Positions 1 to 5,571 of a stretch of 7,677 nt of DNA are shown here, piece by piece (position 1 is the first letter of the stretch; each line of letters begins with the position of its first letter). Below the pieces are notes generated by a model that made no database searches, was not told the DNA's origin, and saw only the letters and a program-made list of their open reading frames with translations. The position numbers and the translations under genes are program-made. Source of the DNA: Candidatus Roizmanbacteria bacterium CG22_combo_CG10-13_8_21_14_all_34_12 (GTDB taxonomy: Bacteria; Patescibacteriota; Microgenomatia; UBA1406; GWC2-37-13); assembly GCA_002786595.1 (NCBI GenBank), contig PCTC01000048.1, positions 1 to 7,677 of the forward strand, written 5' to 3'.

Positions 1-1359
1 AGAATAGAATTTATCATCAATCGTAGTCTTTTCTCCCTGGTAGACTTTATATGTAAAGAAAGCTTTAGCGCCTCCGGCGGGAAAATCAACCTGTTTAGTT
101 ACTCCTTTTTTAAGGGTTGGATCATTCTGATATTTGGGCGGCAATGCCGGAACAACATCATAGACGGTTGCTTTAGAAATCTCGACCCGACGGCTATCTT
201 TTTTTCCATAAAGTTTAAAATATAAAAGGTTTTTTTCTGTATCAACTTCCGTTTCGATCAAAATGTAACCTTGAGTATCATTTTTTATTTTCAGATCAAC
301 CAACGGTCCGTAGACGGTCGCATCAAAGCCTGGTTGAGAATCATTTTCGTAGTAGCCAACCCGATAGGCATGAGCATTACGCTCTAAGATTGGCAGTCCG
401 GCGTTTAAAGCGGCCCGGAAAAGAGTTGTTGATACTTGGCAGACGCCGCCTCCATCGCCAAGAACAGTCTTACCCTCTTTAATTACATAGGCCGGCTGGT
501 ATCCAGTAAGGGAGGAGATATCACCGACCGCATCATTAAAGGAAAGCACTTTTCCCTTAGGAATTAAAACACCGTTAAACTTTGAAGCAGCCAAGGTAAG
601 ATTATGAACTCTCTGGGGAATTGAATGAGTATAGTCAGATTTGCCCTCAGCGATAAACTCTTCTATTCCATATTCGTTAATATCCGATAATTTTATTTCC
701 GGTTTAATAACTTCGGAATTTAAAACAACTTTTTTATTTGAAACTTCTGTTTTAAAGCTCATGACGATTTTATCGAAATCCGGTAAAAATTGATTAGATT
801 TGATCTTTAAGCCATCGGATTCTTTTCTAAATTCAACCACTTTCTCCCTTTCAAATTTAAACAGGGCATTTTTGGCCGGTAAATTGTATTTATCTTCGGA
901 CAAAGCCAGAAAATCTTTAAGTTCGGTATTGTCATATTCAATTTGGCTTTCAAAATCAAACCTTTTTAAATTAAAAATAGATAAGAATTTTTGAAAATAT
1001 TTAGAAGGCAAATTAGTTGAACGTCCAATCAGATAGGCTCTTTCTGCAGTCGTTTTTCCGTCATATTTTATCCCTAGAGTTTGAGCCGAATAAGTGGCTA
1101 CCGGTTCATTTGTATAAAAAACAGTCACGGTAGTATTTTTTAATTCAGAAGATTTTTTTTTGTAAAAGTCAACGATCTCATCTTTACTTTTTAACCCGAA
1201 ATTTTGGTTATCAAGGTAGACATTGGGGTAGATTTTATTTCCAATATTTTTTTCCTGTTTTAAAAAAATAAAAGCAGTTGACCACAAAGCTATTAAAGCA
1301 AAAACAACCATTAAAACTAATAAAAAATTACCTCTATAGTGCTTATTTTTTGATATCAT
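1..1359 (-). CDS. VanW family membrane-anchored envelope protein (3' end cut by window edge)
   Basis: Reading leftward from the ATG at 1359-1357 gives 453 open codons to base 1, so the C-terminus lies outside the window. Residues 1-10 are basic (ISKNKHYRG) and precede one membrane helix at about 12-33, which argues for this start and for an N-in, C-out anchor. Residues about 88-190 resemble the YoaR-type putative peptidoglycan-binding domain (TLGIKYDGKTTAERAYLIGR). Residues about 240-385 are the VanW domain: SFNDAVGD at 273-280, GGGVCQVSTT with Cys307, ERNAHAYRVGYY, then GFDATVYGP. Residues from about 415 (KKGVTKQVDFPAGGAK) look like the start of the C-terminal beta (G5-like) region usual in the family. 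VanW was named from a vancomycin-resistance cluster, but its biochemical activity is not established and nothing here indicates resistance. It is divergent from the solute-binding gene, with 6 bp between start codons. Family call is confident; function is inferred as wall-associated. Confidence 0.93.
   Translation of the reverse strand, partial: MISKNKHYRGNFLLVLMVVFALIALWSTAFIFLKQEKNIGNKIYPNVYLDNQNFGLKSKDEIVDFYKKKSSELKNTTVTVFYTNEPVATYSAQTLGIKYDGKTTAERAYLIGRSTNLPSKYFQKFLSIFNLKRFDFESQIEYDNTELKDFLALSEDKYNLPAKNALFKFEREKVVEFRKESDGLKIKSNQFLPDFDKIVMSFKTEVSNKKVVLNSEVIKPEIKLSDINEYGIEEFIAEGKSDYTHSIPQRVHNLTLAASKFNGVLIPKGKVLSFNDAVGDISSLTGYQPAYVIKEGKTVLGDGGGVCQVSTTLFRAALNAGLPILERNAHAYRVGYYENDSQPGFDATVYGPLVDLKIKNDTQGYILIETEVDTEKNLLYFKLYGKKDSRRVEISKATVYDVVPALPPKYQNDPTLKKGVTKQVDFPAGGAKAFFTYKVYQGEKTTIDDKFYS
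1351..1359 (+). promoter_or_regulatory. Candidate extended -10 promoter for the solute-binding gene
   Basis: TGA-TATCAT is an extended -10 element (TGn plus a 5/6 hexamer). It ends six bases before the ATG at 1366, so transcription would begin at or beside the A of the start codon and the mRNA would be leaderless. I see no convincing -35 at 16-18 bp spacing, which is common for extended -10 promoters. The element overlaps the VanW start codon on the other strand. Confidence 0.4.
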
Positions 1360-1363
1360 GATA
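1354..1363. promoter_or_regulatory. 10-bp perfect palindrome across the divergent start codons
   Basis: TATCATGATA equals its own reverse complement. It contains the VanW start codon (CAT at 1357-1359) and the candidate rightward -10 hexamer, and ends two bases before the rightward ATG. It overlaps a second palindrome, TGATATCA (1351-1358), giving a direct repeat of TGATA at 1351 and 1359. The position suits an operator for a repressor controlling both genes, but no regulator gene is in the window and AT-rich palindromes of this size can be chance. Confidence 0.3.
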
Positions 1364-1365
1364 GT

Positions 1366-2790
1366 ATGGATGATGATAAAATAATTACGGAAGAAAATCA
1401 ACGCCAAGAAGAGCTAGTGGTTGAAGAAGCTCCTCAAGACATGAATTTTGATCTACCGCCACCTGTTTATCAGGAGAACAATAACCAATATATGTTTATT
1501 GTTGGAGGGGCAATATTATTCTTGATCCTATTATTTGTTATTATCAGAGCTATTTTTTTTGGAAAGCCAAATAGTAGCAAACCAGTCAGTTTGATTTATT
1601 GGGGTTTATGGGAAGATAAAGAGGTGATAGAACCATTAATAGCGGCTTATCAGCAAAAAAACCCGAACATAAAAATAACTTACCAAAAAATGCAACCTCA
1701 AAGTTATCGGGAAAAATTAGTCAGCCGGAGTAAAAGCGAAGGTACAGGTCAGGGTGCAATTGAAAAACCGGATATTTTTAGATTCCATAATACTTGGTTA
1801 CCGGAAATAAAAGACATTGTTTCTCCGCTTCCCGTAACGGTTATGGGAGCGCAAGAGTTTGATAAAACTTTTTATCCTATTCATAAAAAAGATCTTAAAG
1901 TTGGAAATTATTATTATGGTTTACCGCTTGAGGTTGATAGTTTAGTCTTGGTTTATAATCAAGGACTTTTTAAAAAGGCAGGCATTAACACGGTTCCATC
2001 AACCTGGGATGATATTACTCAGATCGTTCCTAAATTAACAGTAAAAGACATATCCGGTAATCTGATTACGTCTGGAATTGCCTTAGGAACTGCCGGAAAT
2101 GTTGATCATTTTTCCGATATTTTTGGATTACTTTTATTACAAAATGGAGGATCATTAAACAAACTAAATCAAGAAGAAGCGGCTGGAGCTTTAGAAATTT
2201 ATCGAAAGTTCAGTGAGCCACCGCAGGGATATTGGAATGAGGAGATGACTAGTTCAACAACCGCTTTTATTCAAGAAAAAGTGGCCATGATTATTGTTCC
2301 GTCATGGGAGATTCTTTCTATTAAATCCGCAAATCCTGACATAGATATCAAAGTGGTTCCCGTCCCGGTAGTCCCAGGGACGCCTTTAATATCAGTTGCC
2401 TCTTATTGGGTTGAAGGAGTATCGAGATTCAGTAATAATCAATTAGAATCGTGGAAGTTTTTGAAATTTTTGACTGAGAAAGAAAATATGACCAAACTCT
2501 ATGAAATAGAAAGTAAAATCAGACCCTTTGGCGAACCTTATTCAAGAATTGACTTAGCCCCACTTTTGATTCAAGATCCCTATCTTGGAGCAGTCATGAA
2601 ACAGGCTAACAATCTTGTTTCATTGCCGTTAATCTCCAAAACGATGGATAATGGTTTAAATGATGAGATAATAAAATATATGGAAAATGCCATTAATAGT
2701 ACAATTTTAGGGGTATCGTATAAAGAGGCGCTAGCAACGGCTAAATCTGGAATAGATCAGGTTTTTACAAAATATAACATCACCAATTAA
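1366..2790 (+). CDS. Membrane-anchored extracellular solute-binding protein, family 1-like
   Basis: The product has 474 residues. Residues 1-42 form a charged, acidic tail (MDDDK, repeated E/Q, then LPPPVY), followed by one membrane helix at about 43-65. From about 74 onward it resembles the periplasmic-binding fold of MalE/UgpB-type proteins: SLIYWGLWEDKEVIEPLIAAY at the start of the first lobe, YYGLPLEVDSLVLVYNQGLF with KKAGI and PSTWDDI at 183-216, and FIQEKVAMIIVPSW at 301-313. Family members usually have a signal peptide and a lipobox cysteine and deliver sugars or peptides to an ABC permease. This one has no cysteine at all, is held by an uncleaved helix, and has no permease or ATPase beside it, so a transport role is uncertain and the ligand unknown. 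ATG 1366 was preferred to ATG 1441 because the frame is open from there and an extended -10 fits it. No Shine-Dalgarno is visible. It is the likely first gene of an operon with the next two. Confidence 0.88.
   Translation: MDDDKIITEENQRQEELVVEEAPQDMNFDLPPPVYQENNNQYMFIVGGAILFLILLFVIIRAIFFGKPNSSKPVSLIYWGLWEDKEVIEPLIAAYQQKNPNIKITYQKMQPQSYREKLVSRSKSEGTGQGAIEKPDIFRFHNTWLPEIKDIVSPLPVTVMGAQEFDKTFYPIHKKDLKVGNYYYGLPLEVDSLVLVYNQGLFKKAGINTVPSTWDDITQIVPKLTVKDISGNLITSGIALGTAGNVDHFSDIFGLLLLQNGGSLNKLNQEEAAGALEIYRKFSEPPQGYWNEEMTSSTTAFIQEKVAMIIVPSWEILSIKSANPDIDIKVVPVPVVPGTPLISVASYWVEGVSRFSNNQLESWKFLKFLTEKENMTKLYEIESKIRPFGEPYSRIDLAPLLIQDPYLGAVMKQANNLVSLPLISKTMDNGLNDEIIKYMENAINSTILGVSYKEALATAKSGIDQVFTKYNITN
1373..1401 (-). 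promoter_or_regulatory. Candidate promoter for the VanW gene
   Basis: Read on the minus strand there is TTGATT (1401-1396), a 17-bp spacer, and TATCAT (1378-1373). The expected RNA start is near 1366-1365, which leaves a leader of about six bases before the VanW ATG and no room for a ribosome binding site. The whole element lies inside the first codons of the rightward gene. The hexamers match the sigma-70 consensus at 4/6 and 5/6. In AT-rich DNA such matches arise by chance, so this remains a prediction. Confidence 0.4.
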
Positions 2791-2814
2791 AAGCTTGATA
2801 CCGTATTTTTTCTT

Positions 2815-4779
2815 ATGAATATACCTTTTTTTTCGAATAAAAAACAAAAAGAATTTTACCTTGGAATATTTTTAAAAGAAAGTCAGGGGATTGTAATGAT
2901 CTTTTTAAAAGAAAATGGCCGGTTAGAGTTAGTTGATCGGGAAAAATTTACTTATACCAACGGTTGGGAAAATTTGACCAACGATGTTGACGAGGCCCTA
3001 TATAAATTAGAAAAAAATCTTGATTTGGAAATAAAAAAAACAATTATATTTGTTTATTCTCATCTTGTTGATGAAAAAATAGGCGATATCAAGCAGGTAT
3101 ACTTACAAAAAATCAAACAACTGATCAAAGCTTTGGACCTACGGCCCATGGGCTATATCGAATGCTTCGAAGCGATTAGTTTTTATCTACAAAAAGAAGA
3201 TAAGGGCTCTTTAACCGCAATATTAATAGAAATTGATAAAACCCAGGTTGGAATATTTACTTATATAGGTGGAAAAATTGAGTCAAAAAAAATCCTAGGC
3301 AGGACAGATAATATTATTGCCGATCTGACGGAAGGGTTTGAGGAAATTAAAAAAAAGTCACATATTTTGCCGGCCCGTATTATTCTTTATGACTCCGGAA
3401 ATCTTGATGATACGGCTACAAAAATATTAAGCCATCGCTGGAGCGGAGATTTTTTTATACAAATTCCTAAAGTGGATATATTATCAGAAGATGAGGTGAC
3501 CAATGGTTTGATGAATATTTTTGGCGAACAAATAAAAGATGAAGAAGTTCAGCCGATGGATAAAGAGGAAAATTTCGGTTTTATGATTAATGAAGATATT
3601 GGAGAAAAAGTATTAGATCAGGATATTCGTATTTTACCAAAAACAAATTGGGTAAGTAAATTTAAAGAAATTAGAAGTAATTTTAAGGTTAATTTTTCAG
3701 GAAAAATATTTATAATTATTGGTATTTTAATAATTGCTTTAGGGTTATTTGCTAATGAATATTTTTTTCATCGGGCCGAATTAACAATTTATTTACCGAC
3801 ACAAGATTTACAAAAAAACGTTAAATTAGAATTAGACTACCGGACTTCCAGTTCTTCCGCAAATTTTTCTGAAACAACTAATACGTCGGGTAAACAAGAA
3901 GTTGGAAATAAGGCACGGGGACAGGTGACGATTTACAACAGCAACCTGTCTTCAGCGGAAACTCTCAGTAAAGGGGCATTGATTGTTTCTCCAAATAATT
4001 TAAAGTATGCCTTAGAAAGTGAAGTTAATGTTGCTTCTGCAACTGGAGACGCATCTTCTTCTCAACCTTCAACATCTAAGGTATCAGTAATTGCTGCAGA
4101 AATAGGAGAAGCATATAATCTGGCAGCCAGTACAAAATTTACAATCGATGGAAAATCAAAGAATTTATTAGCTAAAAATGATTCGGCTCTAACAGGCGGC
4201 AGTAAAAAACAAATTCAAACGGTTTCTAAAAAAGATCGAGAAGATTTGAAAACAGTCATTATAAATAAGGCAAAAAAAGAAATTCCCTCAATAAAAGTGC
4301 TGCCAAATGAAGCAATTGCCTCTTCATTATCAGAGGTTGACTTTAATAAAATAAATTTTTCGAAAGAAGTTGGTGAAGAAAGTAGTAAATTAACTCTTCA
4401 AGCAACCGTCGATACAACTCAATATTTATATAACAAAAATTTATTTATTGATAAAGTTCTGGTTTTACTTAATCCCGAAGTTAAAAATGATTACAAACTC
4501 GAAAAAGAAAATATTTCTTATGCTATAAATAAAATTATTAAAGAAGATAATTTTTTGACTGTTGACGCAAAAATTAAAGCAAAAGCGGTGATTAAAATAT
4601 CTTCAGAAGAAATCAAAAAAAGTCTTCTTGGGAAAAACGAATCAAAAATTAAGGAGATTTTAAAAAGTCAATATAAAATTGATGGTTATAACCTGAATAT
4701 AAATGAACCTTTACCAGTCTTCAAAAATTATTTACCTTTTTTCTTAAAAAATATTATTTTGAAAAATTCCAGTTTATAA
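2815..4779 (+). CDS. Single-pass membrane protein: degenerate actin/PilM-like cytoplasmic domain plus exported baseplate-J-like domain
   Basis: The product has 654 residues. Residues about 14-240 have the layout of an actin/FtsA/PilM-type fold: an opening beta hairpin (FYLGIFLKESQGIVMIFL), an ECFEAISFYL helix, a second hairpin (LTAILIEIDKTQVGIFTYIGGKI at 133-155), and a late strand-turn (PARIILYDSGNLDD). The aspartate and glycine phosphate-loop residues of the active family are mostly missing, so ATP binding is doubtful. An acidic linker at 240-275 leads to a basic stretch and one membrane helix at about 296-314. Residues 322-654 should lie outside. GQVTIYNSNLSSAETLSKGALIVSP, VSVIAAEIGEAYNLAASTKFTI and LLAKNDSALTGGSKKQIQTVS match my recollection of proteins labelled baseplate J/gp47-like in Patescibacteria. 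The architecture recalls GspL or fused PilM-PilN of secretion and pilus platforms, but that comparison is by shape only. It sits 24 bp after the solute-binding gene and 2 bp before the sortase, with no Shine-Dalgarno. Confidence 0.75.
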   Translation: MNIPFFSNKKQKEFYLGIFLKESQGIVMIFLKENGRLELVDREKFTYTNGWENLTNDVDEALYKLEKNLDLEIKKTIIFVYSHLVDEKIGDIKQVYLQKIKQLIKALDLRPMGYIECFEAISFYLQKEDKGSLTAILIEIDKTQVGIFTYIGGKIESKKILGRTDNIIADLTEGFEEIKKKSHILPARIILYDSGNLDDTATKILSHRWSGDFFIQIPKVDILSEDEVTNGLMNIFGEQIKDEEVQPMDKEENFGFMINEDIGEKVLDQDIRILPKTNWVSKFKEIRSNFKVNFSGKIFIIIGILIIALGLFANEYFFHRAELTIYLPTQDLQKNVKLELDYRTSSSSANFSETTNTSGKQEVGNKARGQVTIYNSNLSSAETLSKGALIVSPNNLKYALESEVNVASATGDASSSQPSTSKVSVIAAEIGEAYNLAASTKFTIDGKSKNLLAKNDSALTGGSKKQIQTVSKKDREDLKTVIINKAKKEIPSIKVLPNEAIASSLSEVDFNKINFSKEVGEESSKLTLQATVDTTQYLYNKNLFIDKVLVLLNPEVKNDYKLEKENISYAINKIIKEDNFLTVDAKIKAKAVIKISSEEIKKSLLGKNESKIKEILKSQYKIDGYNLNINEPLPVFKNYLPFFLKNIILKNSSL

Positions 4780-4781
4780 GT

Positions 4782-5522
4782 ATGGCGCTCCACATTTATC
4801 TTAAAAAAAAACAATATTCTGCCAAAAAAAAAACGGTTAACTTTCTTTCTTATATTTTTTTAGTTGTTGGTGCGATGCTTTTATTTTGGTCATTCTATCC
4901 TATTTTGGCGTCGGAAATTTATTCTCAATTATTTATTGAAAATAATATAAATACACCATTGTCAAAGCAGGCGGAAACGTCGGCTTTAAGTCAATCAAAT
5001 TCGATTTTAGGAGACTCTAATATTTTTTCTAATAATTTGAGAGATTACACTCAAGCGAGTACTTGGTTTCCCGCCGCGCCACAACTTAATCAACCATCCA
5101 AGATAACCATGGAAGAATATTATCTCTCAATTCCAAAATTAAATATCAAAAAAGCGCGTGTAGTGGTTGGAGGTGACGATTTAAAAAAAAGCTTAATTCA
5201 TTATCTACCTAAATCACTACCGGGCGAGTATGGTAATGTGGCAATTTTTGGTCATTCGACTTTACCGCAACTTTATGATCCTAAAGATTATAAAACAATT
5301 TTTACACGTCTTTCTGCGCTGGAAAAAGGAGATTTAATTTACATTAATATTGGTGAATTTGAATATAGATATGAAGTAACCGGTAGTATTATTGTTTTGC
5401 CAAGTAATATTTCTGTTTTAGAACAAAAAAAAGATGCTGCATATTTGACTCTAATTACCTGTACACCCCTAGGCACTTATTTAAAAAGGTTGGTTGTAAG
5501 TGCCAAACTCGTGTCTTTATAG
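4782..5522 (+). CDS. Membrane-anchored sortase (cysteine transpeptidase)
   Basis: The product has 246 residues. A basic N-terminus (KKKQYSAKKK) precedes a membrane helix at about 19-40. A flexible S/N/Q-rich spacer follows at about 50-108, and the sortase beta-barrel from about 112 (YYLSIPKLNIKKARV). All three catalytic positions are visible: His158 in IFGHST, Cys227 in TLITCTPLG, and Arg236 in YLKRLVV. Sortases cleave a sorting signal in a surface protein, form a thioester on the cysteine, and transfer the protein to an amine on the wall or on another subunit. The short barrel and the TCTPxG...KR ending suggest a class D/E-like enzyme, though class cannot be fixed by eye. No LPxTG-type sorting signal is visible in the complete proteins here, so its substrate is probably elsewhere. 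The start lies only 2 bp after the previous stop, which suggests translational coupling; no Shine-Dalgarno is seen. Codons 7-17 contain A9 and A10 runs. Confidence 0.95.
   Translation: MALHIYLKKKQYSAKKKTVNFLSYIFLVVGAMLLFWSFYPILASEIYSQLFIENNINTPLSKQAETSALSQSNSILGDSNIFSNNLRDYTQASTWFPAAPQLNQPSKITMEEYYLSIPKLNIKKARVVVGGDDLKKSLIHYLPKSLPGEYGNVAIFGHSTLPQLYDPKDYKTIFTRLSALEKGDLIYINIGEFEYRYEVTGSIIVLPSNISVLEQKKDAAYLTLITCTPLGTYLKRLVVSAKLVSL
4803..4833 (+). other. Two helically phased A-tracts (A9 and A10) in the sortase 5' end
   Basis: A9 at 4803-4811 and A10 at 4824-4833 have centres about 21.5 bp apart, close to two helical turns, so the DNA here should be intrinsically bent. In the RNA they are long adenine runs of the type prone to polymerase slippage. 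They encode the lysine-rich segments before the membrane helix, so plain lysine coding in an AT-rich genome may be enough to explain them. Confidence 0.4.
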
Positions 5523-5535
5523 GCCGTATTTACGA

Positions 5536-5564
5536 TTGAATAAACCTATAATATATGGTAAAAT
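5536..5564 (+). promoter_or_regulatory. Promoter for the penicillin-binding protein gene, predicted leaderless
   Basis: TTGAAT (5536-5541), a 17-bp spacer, and TAAAAT (5559-5564) preceded by TGG (5556-5558) make a good sigma-70-type promoter with an extended -10. Seven bases separate the -10 from the ATG at 5572, so RNA should start at 5571 or 5572 and carry essentially no 5' leader. There is accordingly no Shine-Dalgarno. A TATAAT at 5547-5552 is a competing -10, but it lacks a -35 at proper spacing. Confidence 0.6.
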
Positions 5565-5571
5565 TGGCCTC

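Noticed and set aside
800..994. 64-residue rightward open frame
   Set aside because: It lies wholly antisense inside the well-supported VanW coding region and has no recognisable domain, promoter or ribosome site.
1..1359. VanW as evidence of glycopeptide resistance
   Set aside because: VanW-domain proteins are widespread in bacteria without resistance, and no vanA/B/H/X or VanS/VanR-type genes are in the window.
1441..1443. Alternative ATG (residue 26) as start of the solute-binding protein
   Set aside because: No Shine-Dalgarno precedes it, and the extended -10 fits the ATG at 1366 instead. It cannot be fully excluded, since the acidic tail is poorly conserved in nature.
2791..2814. Possible terminator in the T-rich gap between the binding protein and the actin-like/BPJ gene
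   Set aside because: Only ATAC/GTAT (4 bp, one-base loop) can pair before the T-run, which cannot form a usable hairpin; read-through is expected.
4716..4776. C-terminal cell-wall sorting signal in the 654-residue protein (PLP near a hydrophobic stretch)
   Set aside because: No LPxTG-like pentapeptide is present, and the hydrophobic stretch is short and interrupted by lysines.
5547..5552. Perfect TATAAT as the main PBP promoter -10
   Set aside because: No -35 hexamer is found at 16-18 bp spacing. The TAAAAT at 5559 has a TG extension and TTGAAT at exactly 17 bp, so it is the better choice.
5521..5570. Inverted repeat AGGCC (5521-5525) / GGCCT (5566-5570) flanking the PBP promoter
   Set aside because: Five-base arms with a 40-base loop are too weak for a terminator or structured leader, and the second arm lies upstream of the predicted RNA start.
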